DNA of 64,000 bases from Clostridium ragsdalei P11. GTDB lineage: Bacteria; Bacillota; Clostridia; Clostridiales; Clostridiaceae. The stretch spans positions 116,756-180,755 of the forward strand of contig NZ_LROS01000055.1 in assembly GCF_001675165.1 (NCBI RefSeq), in the 5' to 3' direction. The first letter of the stretch is position 1. Every line of letters starts with the position of its first letter. The position numbers and the translations under genes were made by a program. The notes under the pieces are model-generated. The model did no database searches, was not told the DNA's origin, and saw only the letters and a program-made list of their open reading frames with translations. This document shows, in pieces, positions 1-8,338 of the stretch.

Positions 1-1
1 T

Positions 2-3000
2 AATTCTCAATTAGATGCTTTTAAAGCGCAAATAGATAATTATACTAAATTACAAGATTATAATAAACAGCAGTATGATTTATTAAGAGAAACTGATTCT
101 GCATCAGCAGATAAATATGCAAAAGCTGAATTAACAGATGAAAATGATATATATGGTGCATTATCACAAAAAGAAACATTTATTAGGTCACAAATGACAC
201 AAACAGTATTTGATAAAGCTACTCTTGCTCAAATGAAAAATGATTTATTAGATACCCAAGAACAAGAAGTAGAAACAATAAATAAATTACATACAGATTT
301 TACAGAATGGCAGGATAATGCTTTAACTGATTCTACTAAGCAATATACAGATCAGTTAACTGAAATAAAAGCTCAATTAGATTTAATTGACACTGAAGAC
401 AAATCTAATTATCAAGATGAATTAGATTTAAATAAACAGGAATTATTACAGCAAGAAGAAATTAAGGCAAGGACGGAAGAAAGATTACAAACAATAAAAG
501 AATTGATTGATACCGAAAAGAATGATACCACAAGACAAATAGAAATAGACGAATATAATAAGATAAATAATGAATTATTAGCCACAAATAAAGAAATAGT
601 AACAATTAATAATAGTATTGATGATTTAAATCTTCAAAATAAATTAAAGCCATATGTAGATGATATAAAATCTGTTAATGATGAAATGGATGTATTAAAT
701 GATAAAACCGATTCTTCAAAGGCAAATGGAGAAACTATTGAGGATTTTGATAAAAAATTAGGATATTATAATCAGATTAATGATGATTTGCAAAAACAAA
801 ATGATATCTATACACAACAGATTAAATTATGGCAAGATTTACGTAGTGAATTTGAACAAGGTTCTGAATTGTGGACAGAGTATAATGATAAAATAGATGA
901 TGCTCAAGAAAAGCAATCGGAATTACAAAAAAGTCAAATTGATAATGCTAAGAAAATGGAAGAATTAGCTGAGAATCAAGTTCTTGATATAGCAGAGAAT
1001 GCTATATATGGTGGTGAAACTCAACAACAATTTGAAGATAATGCTAAAGCTAGAGAAAATGCCATTGATGAACAACTTAAATTAATGGATAAGCAGGAAC
1101 AGAATCTTGAAGAGCAGGAAACTAGAAATAAGAATTTGTTAGATCTTGAAGAAGCTAGAGTAAAATTGCAAGAAGACCAAGCAAATAAAAGTGTACAGCA
1201 ATTAACTAAAGATAAAAATGGTAATTGGCAATTTACATATGTAGCAAATCAAGATACTGTTGACCAAGATGAAAAAGATATGCGTGATAAAGCACAATCT
1301 AATAATGATTGGGAAAGACAGACAAAGCAAAAACATGACCAAGATTCATTAAATGACGAAAAAGACGAATTAGAACAAGAAGTATCAATGCGTCAAGAAG
1401 CTATGGATAGAATTAAAACTAATATTGAAAATGCTTTTAATGACCAAAAAAATTTATTTAAAAATGGTCAAACTGATATTAGTACAATTGTAGAAAATAG
1501 TTTGTCACAAATATCTAACTTATATAGTAGTACATTCCCTGAAATCACAAATATTATAACAGAAAACGTTGAAGCACAAATAGCTGAAATGAATAAATTA
1601 AATCCTAATTTTGTTAATGCTCAAAATAATATTACAGGAATTACAAATCCTCAAACACCAGCAATTACACAGCACGTGGTGTATGGAAGTGGAATTGACA
1701 TCGATAATGCAAAGCAAATGTTTGGTACTGATGGAATTACATATGTGAACATAGACAAAGATCATATGACAGATGAACAACGTAAAAAAATTAAATTAGG
1801 GGATAATGATTTACTTCTTGGTGGTGCAGGTGTTACTTATGGAATTACAGAAAATCAGAATGGTGGTACTGGTACTAGATTATGGGGACAAGATAGATAT
1901 GCTACAAATGAAAAGATGGCAAATTGGTCAGAAGAAAATCAAGAAACTAAGCATTTTGTATTTGCAGAGGGGGAAGATCTAATAAGTGCAAAGGCAATTT
2001 ATGGTGATGCCTATACATATATACCTACAGATAGATGGACAGAAAAAGAATGGTCTGAATTACATACAAAAGCAGGAGATAAAGTGATAGGTTCACAAGA
2101 CCGTACACCTGGATTAGTATTAAATGGTGCTACTCGTATATATGGACAAGATAGAAGTGATACAGCAAATAAAATTGAAAATAATGCTTTAGATAAAGGT
2201 GTTATTGCTAAAAGAAATGTGTATGCTGGTGGAAAAGATTATGAAAGTGCTAAACAAGTACTTGATAGTACATATTATAATCTTATAGATATATCTTCTA
2301 AGGATTTTGATGCTTCTAAAGTGAATTTAACTGGTGATGATTGGGTTCTAGGAGGGGAAGCAGTAACTAGTTCACTTAACAATCAAATATCTCAGTCAAG
2401 AGCAAGAAGAATTTATGGACAGACCGCAGATGATACTAAAAAGGCATTAGAAAAAGCTAGAGATGATGATTTGGCAAATGTTCAAAAATATAATCAAAAT
2501 GTCACTAAAAATATAAAACAAAGCACTCAGAAACAAACAGTGTTAATACAGGATGCTCAAACTAAGGAAAGTTATTCAATTGAAGTTGGGGCAAATACTA
2601 ATTTAGATACAGTTATTGCAAGCATGGGTAATATTTATGATGTAACTAACGATGGCATGGGTAGAGTGGTTGTAACTGTAAATGACCATGTACAAGAGGC
2701 AATAGAATCATTTAATAAATTATTGGAGGCAGAGGCAGCAGCAGGAATTCAAGTTAGTTCATATACTCCAACAAAAATTGGTGATGTTGATACAAGACCA
2801 GTTGAGTATGCCACAGGTGCAGATGCTAAGATTTTGGAAGTCCAATATGGTGAAACTATTAGAATTTTACCTGGTACTGGATTTAGCCGAAGACCTGGCT
2901 CAACGAGATATGATACTAATAGATTATATCAAGAAGATTTAGCAAGAAAAGGATATCTACCTATTCATGATGCAGGTGATTTATATAAATATGCAGATGG

Positions 3001-3364
3001 AGGAAAGATTGATTATACTGGACTTGCAATAGTAGATGGAACTCCAAGTAAACCAGAAATGGTATTAAATCCAGATGATACATCTAAATATTTAGAAGCT
3101 TCAAAATTAATAAGAGATGTTGATTTAGATAAATCACTTAATGCATATCAATATATTCCAGATTTAATGCCGAATTTAATGAAATCTATACCTATGGATA
3201 ATTTAATAAAGAATAATTTTAGAAATCAACCTACAAAAGTAAGTAATACTTTTCATTTTGATAAGGTAGAATTACCAAATGTGGTTGATGGTGAAAGTTT
3301 CATAAAAGAAATGGGTAATTTTGGAGTAAAGCAATATACAAGTAGTTATGTAAATGGATATTAA
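2..3364 (+). CDS. Phage tail tape-measure protein, 5' end outside window
   Basis: The frame is open from base 2 to the stop, so the gene begins upstream and the first visible Met (base 194) is internal. The first ~490 visible residues after that Met are low-complexity, Gln/Asp/Lys-rich helical and coiled-coil sequence, as in tape-measure proteins that set tail length. About 1675-2460 encodes three degenerate units resembling cell-wall-binding repeat 2 (motifs RLWGQDRYATN, RIYGQDRSDTANK, RRIYGQTADDT, each preceded by a LLGGAGVTYG-like strand). The C-terminal part has YADGGKIDYTG and PEMVLNPDDT, typical of the ends of Gram-positive phage tape measures. Family call is from composition and these motifs; the CWB2-like insert is unusual and possibly used for cell-surface contact (inference). 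Confidence 0.75.
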   Translation, partial: NSQLDAFKAQIDNYTKLQDYNKQQYDLLRETDSASADKYAKAELTDENDIYGALSQKETFIRSQMTQTVFDKATLAQMKNDLLDTQEQEVETINKLHTDFTEWQDNALTDSTKQYTDQLTEIKAQLDLIDTEDKSNYQDELDLNKQELLQQEEIKARTEERLQTIKELIDTEKNDTTRQIEIDEYNKINNELLATNKEIVTINNSIDDLNLQNKLKPYVDDIKSVNDEMDVLNDKTDSSKANGETIEDFDKKLGYYNQINDDLQKQNDIYTQQIKLWQDLRSEFEQGSELWTEYNDKIDDAQEKQSELQKSQIDNAKKMEELAENQVLDIAENAIYGGETQQQFEDNAKARENAIDEQLKLMDKQEQNLEEQETRNKNLLDLEEARVKLQEDQANKSVQQLTKDKNGNWQFTYVANQDTVDQDEKDMRDKAQSNNDWERQTKQKHDQDSLNDEKDELEQEVSMRQEAMDRIKTNIENAFNDQKNLFKNGQTDISTIVENSLSQISNLYSSTFPEITNIITENVEAQIAEMNKLNPNFVNAQNNITGITNPQTPAITQHVVYGSGIDIDNAKQMFGTDGITYVNIDKDHMTDEQRKKIKLGDNDLLLGGAGVTYGITENQNGGTGTRLWGQDRYATNEKMANWSEENQETKHFVFAEGEDLISAKAIYGDAYTYIPTDRWTEKEWSELHTKAGDKVIGSQDRTPGLVLNGATRIYGQDRSDTANKIENNALDKGVIAKRNVYAGGKDYESAKQVLDSTYYNLIDISSKDFDASKVNLTGDDWVLGGEAVTSSLNNQISQSRARRIYGQTADDTKKALEKARDDDLANVQKYNQNVTKNIKQSTQKQTVLIQDAQTKESYSIEVGANTNLDTVIASMGNIYDVTNDGMGRVVVTVNDHVQEAIESFNKLLEAEAAAGIQVSSYTPTKIGDVDTRPVEYATGADAKILEVQYGETIRILPGTGFSRRPGSTRYDTNRLYQEDLARKGYLPIHDAGDLYKYADGGKIDYTGLAIVDGTPSKPEMVLNPDDTSKYLEASKLIRDVDLDKSLNAYQYIPDLMPNLMKSIPMDNLIKNNFRNQPTKVSNTFHFDKVELPNVVDGESFIKEMGNFGVKQYTSSYVNGY

Positions 3365-3373
3365 TAGTTAATT

Positions 3374-3400
3374 GGAGAGTTGAAATATACTCTCCTTTTT
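3374..3400 (+). terminator. Intrinsic terminator after tape-measure gene
   Basis: A 7-bp stem GGAGAGT/ACTCTCC with an 8-nt loop is followed by five T residues, ten bases after the stop codon. Confidence 0.75.
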
Positions 3401-3438
3401 ATTTAAAAAAATTTAATGAAAGGTAGATGAGATAAATA

Positions 3439-3744
3439 ATGTTAAAAGATAATGGTAGAGTAAAAATGGCAATGAGTCATTTTAAGGAAGAATTATTGAA
3501 AGCAGTAGAAAAGATGATTGAAGAAAAAAGGAAGAGAATAGATTATTGTAGGACGGTTTATGGAATAGTAAGGCAATGCAATATAGATGGTACATATGAC
3601 GTAGAAATAAATAGTTGTACACAAAAAATATATAGTATGGATAATGCAAAATATTCGGTAGGAAACGTAGTGGTGTGTTTAGTTCTTGATAATAGAAACT
3701 ATTCAAACAAGATAATTTTATGTAAAAAACCTACAGTAATATAA
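3439..3744 (+). CDS. Small phage-associated protein, unknown function
   Basis: A 101-residue protein: a basic helical N-terminus (about residues 1-40) followed by a beta-rich part with YGIVRQCNIDGTYDVEI and VGNVVVCLVL. The second half reads like a small OB-fold of the sort found in phage baseplate or tail proteins (inference from pattern only). The ribosome site is weak: AAAGG lies 15 nt before the first ATG, so a later Met (3466 or 3472) may be the true start. It follows the tape-measure gene and its terminator by less than 100 bases. A 22-bp stretch of it (3556-3577) reappears with one mismatch at 14133-14154. Confidence 0.55.
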   Translation: MLKDNGRVKMAMSHFKEELLKAVEKMIEEKRKRIDYCRTVYGIVRQCNIDGTYDVEINSCTQKIYSMDNAKYSVGNVVVCLVLDNRNYSNKIILCKKPTVI

Positions 3745-3808
3745 TATGAAATAATACTACAAAAGTGTATAATTAAGTTAATTAATGAAAGCGTGAGGCG
3801 GTGGTATT

Positions 3809-4330
3809 ATGGAAATTTGGGTAGGTTTAATTTTACTTTGCTGTATTGGTTTTATTATGTCTTGCTTTAGTCAAAGTCAACGAATATCAGATGAACATAT
3901 AGTATTAGAAGAACAAATTATTCATTTAGCTGGACAACCATATTTTAAATCTAATCAGAAAATTCTTTTTCAAATAAAAAGTGAAAGCCCTAATCATAAT
4001 AGATTATATATTCAAAATAAACTAATTAATACAAAAGATATAATAAGATGTGAGTTATTGACAAAAGAACAGATTTCAAAAGATGTAACATTTTCCAGAT
4101 TGTTAACTTTAGGTATTTTTGCAATTGCGTTTAAGAAGAAACGAACTGTTACAGAAACATTTATGGCATTTTCATATAAAGTGGAAGGTGTTCAGGTAGA
4201 TTGCTTATTTAAAGGAATTCTTACACAGCAACTTTCTAAATTAACATTTCAAATCAAAAAATTGATGTTAAATGCTAATAGTGGAATCAAAAAAGTAATT
4301 GAAATTAATTTATTGATGTGGAGTATTTGA
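3809..4330 (+). CDS. Membrane-anchored hypothetical protein
   Basis: 173 residues. Residues 4-20 form one hydrophobic segment, so the remainder is probably cytoplasmic or external on a single anchor. The body has alternating beta strands and ends in a helix around QQLSKLTFQIKKLM, a layout like bacterial PH-like domains; I do not recognise a named family. The last eleven codons coincide with the 37-bp sequence that recurs near 14965, so the natural C-terminus may have been replaced by recombination there. The upstream ribosome site (GAGGCGGTGG) is atypical. Confidence 0.5.
   Translation: MEIWVGLILLCCIGFIMSCFSQSQRISDEHIVLEEQIIHLAGQPYFKSNQKILFQIKSESPNHNRLYIQNKLINTKDIIRCELLTKEQISKDVTFSRLLTLGIFAIAFKKKRTVTETFMAFSYKVEGVQVDCLFKGILTQQLSKLTFQIKKLMLNANSGIKKVIEINLLMWSI
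4292..4328 (+). repeat. 37-bp direct repeat, copy 1
   Basis: Begins AAAGTAATTGAAATTAATTT; matches 14965-15001 at 36 of 37 positions in the same orientation. It overlaps the 3' end of the preceding gene. Candidate recombination junction or attachment-site core for the 10.7 kb between the copies. Confidence 0.7.
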
Positions 4331-4465
4331 TAAAATATATGTTTTAAGTTGTTATTTGCATATAAATGTGTTGACTATAATACTAAAAAGATAGTTAAAT
4401 TAAGCTAAAATTGAAGGAAATTATCTCCTCCTGTAGAAATATTATACGAGGGAGGTAAAAGAAAT

Positions 4466-5413
4466 ATGACAAAAAAGAAATTGCAAATATTTATTTCATC
4501 AACTTATATAGATTTACAAGAAGAAAGACAAGCAGCAGTAGAAGCTATTTTAGGATCGAAACATATACCTGCTGGTATGGAATTATTTAGAGCAGGAAAT
4601 GTATCACAATTAGAAACAATTAAAAAATGGATTAATGAATCAGATATATATATGTTAATTTTAGGTGGCAGATATGGGAGTATAGAATCTAGTTCAGGTA
4701 AAAGTTATACTGAAATTGAATATAGATATGCGATTGATAAAAAGATTCCTGTATTTGCAGTTGTATTAACTGAATCATTTTTACATAAAAAAGCCGCTAA
4801 TGGGTTAGATGTATTTGAAAAAGATAACAAAGATAAATATAATAATTTTAAAGAATTTGTAATGACTAAAATAGTAAAACAAGTAGATGATTGTAAAGAT
4901 ATAAAATTGGCTATAAAAGATTCAATTACTGAATTAGAAGAACAATATAATTTATATGGTTGGGTAAAAGGTTCTGAAATTGATGATAATACAGAAATAA
5001 TAAAAGAAAATAGTAAATTATTAAAAGAGAACAATAAATTAAAAGGACAGCTTCAAAAACTTAAAGAGAAAGATAAAATAGGAAATTTTGAATATGAAAA
5101 GCTGAAAAAGGTATTGAGTAAAAAGACGTTAACAATATCAAAAAATTTTTTTGAGGATAGTAAAAAAGATAAAACTATGACTTATTTACATTTCTTTAAA
5201 ATATTTAAAAATATTTTTGTTACAGGATTTACCAATTGTCCTGGTATCGATAAGTTGCAAAGTTATATTTTTAATGATATAAGTCCATTTCTTATTGAAT
5301 TTGGTTTATTAGAAATAAATAGAGTTCCAGGAACTAAATATGAAAAAATACATATGTCAAAAAATGGATTGAATTTTATAGCTAGATTAGAGCTTGAAGA
5401 TGTTAATAATTAA
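4466..5413 (+). CDS. DUF4062 domain protein, possible defence gene
   Basis: 315 residues. Residues about 5-100 carry the DUF4062 signature: IFISSTYIDLQEERQAAVEA, then GMELFRAG, ESDIYMLILGGRYGS and SYTEIEYRYAI. DUF4062 has a TIR-like fold and often sits at the N-terminus of STAND/NLR-like or other prokaryotic immune proteins (family knowledge). Here it is joined to a Lys/Glu-rich coiled coil (residues about 175-210) and a ~100-residue helical C-terminus I do not recognise; no NTPase module is seen. The ribosome site GGGAGG is strong. An upstream CCTCC at 4427-4431 could pair with GGAGG at 4451-4455 and hide it (inference). Location between phage remnants fits a defence or accessory role, unproven. 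Confidence 0.7.
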   Translation: MTKKKLQIFISSTYIDLQEERQAAVEAILGSKHIPAGMELFRAGNVSQLETIKKWINESDIYMLILGGRYGSIESSSGKSYTEIEYRYAIDKKIPVFAVVLTESFLHKKAANGLDVFEKDNKDKYNNFKEFVMTKIVKQVDDCKDIKLAIKDSITELEEQYNLYGWVKGSEIDDNTEIIKENSKLLKENNKLKGQLQKLKEKDKIGNFEYEKLKKVLSKKTLTISKNFFEDSKKDKTMTYLHFFKIFKNIFVTGFTNCPGIDKLQSYIFNDISPFLIEFGLLEINRVPGTKYEKIHMSKNGLNFIARLELEDVNN

Positions 5414-5596
5414 AGTTGTTATGTGAAATATATATAAGATGAAGATAAAAATTGATGAGGTTCAAATTTAATTAAATCTGTAATCTTTGTACACATAAAA
5501 TTAATTTAATGATTTAAGAGTATATATAAAAAAACCACATGTACTCACACCGCAGAGTGATTTTTTCATGGATACGATAACATTGGGGTGAAAAGT

Positions 5597-5694
5597 GGCT
5601 GTAACCGTTGATATTAGTAAGTTTACCCGATACACACTTTTTAGTGGTTATCGGTGTTTATCGAGAAAAGATAGTTATATCAATGGTTGTAGCT
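5597..5694 (+). ncRNA. Structured RNA candidate, three-way junction
   Basis: Bases 5597-5614 and 5677-5694 can form an uninterrupted 18-bp RNA stem, four pairs being G-U wobbles, which points to selection on RNA rather than DNA symmetry. Inside are a second hairpin (CCGATA/TATCGG with an inner CACT/AGTG stem and TTTT loop) and a small TATC/GATA hairpin, giving a three-way junction. It lies 47 bases before the start of the 83-residue gene. I do not recognise a known riboswitch class. The rest of the 5414-5741 gap is AT-rich, with an ACTC-N8-GAGT motif at about 5543-5558. Confidence 0.4.
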
Positions 5695-5741
5695 ATTTAT
5701 AGAAACTTAAAAGTAGTTTCTTAATGAAAGGAAATGATGAT

Positions 5742-5990
5742 ATGAGTTCACTAAGTATAAAAATAGATAATTTATATTATTCAACAATCGAAAGAGAAAT
5801 TTCTGATTTCTATGATATGGGAATGATTGACAGCTCGAATCTTCCTATAGAATGTTTAGAAGATACTTGTGATACATATATTTTGATTGGAAGTAAAAAG
5901 GAAGGAGAATTTAATATCAGAATTGCTAAACAAGCCGATGGTAAATATTGGCTATTTGCATCTCCAGTAGAAAAAATAAAGCAAAAATAA
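5742..5990 (+). CDS. Small hypothetical protein
   Basis: 83 residues starting at MSSLSIKIDN. An ATG at 5724 is in frame, but the ribosome site AAAGGA lies inside that extension, 8-9 bases before 5742, so 5742 is the better start. The protein is acidic and soluble with alternating helix and strand (ISDFYDMGMID, DTYILIGSKKEGEFNIRI, YWLFASP). No family recognised. It follows the structured RNA candidate and precedes the recombinase in the same direction; no hydrophobic segment. Confidence 0.5.
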   Translation: MSSLSIKIDNLYYSTIEREISDFYDMGMIDSSNLPIECLEDTCDTYILIGSKKEGEFNIRIAKQADGKYWLFASPVEKIKQK

Positions 5991-6190
5991 CTTATTTTGT
6001 GTAAGTGAAAGTTTTTCTGCAAATAGTTCTCTATTAATTTTGTTTTCAAAATATATTTTTTTAAATACTACCTTTCTTTATATAATAACTGTTTATTTAA
6101 AGTATACTCTAAATAAATAAGCAAAATATATTTAAAAGTGTTTGTATAGGATTGCTTCTACAATTTATAAACATTTGTTTATCATAGTCC

Positions 6191-6219
6191 TTGACTTCAA
6201 ACAAACAAGTTGATATAAT
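6191..6219 (+). promoter_or_regulatory. Sigma-A promoter of recombinase, with upstream palindrome
   Basis: TTGACT and TATAAT are separated by exactly 17 bases, 33 bases before the start codon. Immediately upstream, ATAAAC-ATTT-GTTTAT (6167-6182) is a 6-bp inverted repeat that may be an operator or a recombinase site. Confidence 0.75.
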
Positions 6220-6252
6220 ATAGATAAGAAGTTAAGGGAAGGAAGTAATAAT

Positions 6253-6819
6253 ATGAATATAGCTTATGTAAGAGTAAGTACAGTTGAACAGAATGAGGAA
6301 AGGCAGATTGAAGCATTAAAGCCACATAATATTGATAAGTGGTTTACTGAAAAAGTTAGTGCTAAAAATATAGATAGACCACAATTGAAAGCAATGATAG
6401 AATTTGCACGTGAAGGTGATACAATATATATCCATAGTTTAGATAGATTGGCAAGAAGTACGAAAGATTTATTGAATATAGTAGAAGAATTACAAGCAAA
6501 GGGAATACATCTGGTAAGCAATAAAGAGAATATAGATACGTCTACAGCAACAGGAAAATTAATGTTAACTATGATTGGAGCAATAGCAGAGTTTGAACGT
6601 GCGAACCTATTAGAAAGACAAAAGGAAGGCATTGCAATAGCAAAAAAAGAAGGTAAATTTAAGGGCAGAAAAGAAATCCAATATCCAAGCAACTGGAAAG
6701 AAGTTTATACAAAATGGAAGAATAGAGAATTAAAAGGCAATCAAGCTATGGAACAGTTAGGACTTAAAAGAAATACATTTTATAAATTAGTCAAAGAGTA
6801 TGAGAAGGTAAGGGAATAA
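6253..6819 (+). CDS. Serine recombinase / resolvase
   Basis: 188 residues, the usual length of small resolvase/invertases. The catalytic domain opens with IAYVRVSTVEQNEERQ, placing the nucleophile serine at residue 9; IHSLDRLARS and GKLMLTMIGAIAEFERANLLERQKEGI are the conserved core and the long E-helix. The C-terminal ~45 residues (GNQAMEQLGLKRNTFYKLV) form the DNA-binding helix-turn-helix. It would catalyse site-specific inversion or resolution by a phosphoserine intermediate. Its own consensus promoter and a terminator overlapping the last codons make it a single-gene unit. Probably belongs to the mobile region around it. Confidence 0.92.
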   Translation: MNIAYVRVSTVEQNEERQIEALKPHNIDKWFTEKVSAKNIDRPQLKAMIEFAREGDTIYIHSLDRLARSTKDLLNIVEELQAKGIHLVSNKENIDTSTATGKLMLTMIGAIAEFERANLLERQKEGIAIAKKEGKFKGRKEIQYPSNWKEVYTKWKNRELKGNQAMEQLGLKRNTFYKLVKEYEKVRE

Positions 6820-6834
6820 TACCTTCTTTTTTTT
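6804..6834 (+). terminator. Intrinsic terminator overlapping recombinase stop
   Basis: GAAGGTA/TACCTTC stem of 7 bp with a 9-nt loop, followed by eight T residues; the left arm lies inside the last codons. Confidence 0.85.
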
Positions 6835-6970
6835 ATAACTATATAGTGGTAGGGGGGTATTTTACAATTTTTTAGCAGTTAAATTTGTGTAAAACCGCTC
6901 TAGTACATTAACTCACACATCAGAGTAAAAAATGGTAATGTCTTTATGTTCTGAAATTTGATGCTTTTAT

Positions 6971-7000
6971 TTGTGCATTTATAAATTAATACTATATAAT
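6971..7000 (+). promoter_or_regulatory. Probable promoter of the zinc-ribbon/TPR operon
   Basis: TTGTGC and TATAAT at 18-base spacing, 96 bases before the first gene. The -35 is imperfect. An ACTC-N8-GAGT motif like the one near 5543 lies upstream at about 6911. Confidence 0.5.
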
Positions 7001-7095
7001 ATGGAATTTTAGGAGGAATTAGTTATAAATTGTAGAATACTGATAATATGAATAAAGTGTGAATAGACATAAGTATATGAGGAGGATCATATTCT

Positions 7096-7863
7096 ATGAA
7101 AAATAAACTTGCTAAATTTACCAATGCATTACTAGTGATATTTACTATAGCATTTATAATATTTGCTCCAATGTTTAATTATCTAAAAAATAATAGTTCA
7201 AATATTGCTTTGCTTAATAATAAGGTATTTATAATTACATTACTAGTATTAGGGTGTATTTTGGCACTAACTGGTTTAATGCTAATATTAACTGGATTAT
7301 GTTATATTAGAAATTCTTTATCAACAAAACAAAATTTTAAATTTAAAAAGAAACAAGTTATAGCAGGATTAATTATTATAGGTATAATTGCAATTATAGT
7401 TGTTGGTAATTTTAGTCACAAAGAAAATTCTCAAGTTGATAAAAATACTACATCTCAAGTGGCTACACAAAATGATAATAGTAGTACAAGTACTGATCAA
7501 GATAATGATACTACCTCTGAAAGTGATAATAATACGTCGGTTAATACATCTACACAAACGGAAACGGTGCAGCATCCTAATACTTCAGGTAAATTAACAT
7601 CTGATGATGCGATGTTAGAATTGGAAAATGATTATTGTTCAGATGGGCATGTGTGTGGTACTATAAAAAATTTATCAAATGATTCTTATAGCTATGTTGA
7701 GGTAGATATAAATTTATATGATGCAAGTGGTAATCAAGTGGAGAGCACATTAGCGAATATTAATAATTTAGAAGGAAATACAAGTTGGAACTTTAAAGCA
7801 CCAGTTATAAATCAAGATAGAGTTTCTAAATATAAAGTGGTTGGCATAAAAGAAAGTAAGTAA
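7096..7863 (+). CDS. Membrane protein with C-terminal FxLYD-type domain
   Basis: 255 residues. Hydrophobic segments at about residues 8-30, 43-68 and 88-105 give a membrane base. A Ser/Thr/Asn/Asp-rich linker (about 110-160) leads to a folded domain, about 170-253, with CGTIKNLSNDSYSYVEVDIN, LYDASGNQVES and WNFKAPV. This is the FxLYD-like beta-sandwich common in extracellular Gram-positive proteins (family knowledge). RBS GAGGAGG is strong. First gene of a run of four same-strand genes sharing membrane anchors, zinc ribbons and TPR-like repeats. Confidence 0.65.
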   Translation: MKNKLAKFTNALLVIFTIAFIIFAPMFNYLKNNSSNIALLNNKVFIITLLVLGCILALTGLMLILTGLCYIRNSLSTKQNFKFKKKQVIAGLIIIGIIAIIVVGNFSHKENSQVDKNTTSQVATQNDNSSTSTDQDNDTTSESDNNTSVNTSTQTETVQHPNTSGKLTSDDAMLELENDYCSDGHVCGTIKNLSNDSYSYVEVDINLYDASGNQVESTLANINNLEGNTSWNFKAPVINQDRVSKYKVVGIKESK

Positions 7864-7880
7864 GATGGGAGATGTTTATT

Positions 7881-8309
7881 ATGATTTGTCCAAATTGTTC
7901 AAGTGAAATTGAAGATGATAGTTTATTTTGTAGTGTATGTGGAAGTGATTTAAGAATAAAAGATAAACAGAAATCTATGATGGAAGATGAATCACATATT
8001 AATAAAACAAGCAATGATAATAAGGTTAAAGAAATATCATCAAATAATGCTCAAAATAATATATCCAAAATATTTATTGCTTTAGCAATTATAGGATGTG
8101 CATTATTTTTTATTTCAGCAGAACATATAAGTAAAGCTGGAGATGATATGATAACGCTTCGATCTGAAGCTGGTACATCACTAGCGGAAGTATATTATCA
8201 AGATGTTGGGAGAGCTTTAAAAGGTTTTGCTATATTTACTAGGGGATTAGGTGTAAGCATTTTAGCTATAGTATTTTCAACTGTTTTCAAAAAATATAAA
8301 AATAATTAA
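7881..8309 (+). CDS. Zinc-ribbon membrane protein
   Basis: 142 residues starting MICPNCSSEIE. An ATG nine bases upstream sits directly against the ribosome site GGGAG, so 7881 is preferred. Two CxxC pairs (CPNC at residues 3-6 and CSVC near residue 20) form a zinc ribbon; transmembrane segments lie at about 55-73 and 117-134. Function unknown; such N-terminal zinc ribbons are common on small Gram-positive membrane proteins. It starts 17 bases after the previous stop and is probably co-transcribed. Confidence 0.6.
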   Translation: MICPNCSSEIEDDSLFCSVCGSDLRIKDKQKSMMEDESHINKTSNDNKVKEISSNNAQNNISKIFIALAIIGCALFFISAEHISKAGDDMITLRSEAGTSLAEVYYQDVGRALKGFAIFTRGLGVSILAIVFSTVFKKYKNN

Positions 8310-8338
8310 TTAAAGTTTTGAGAGTGAGGTAAATTTAA

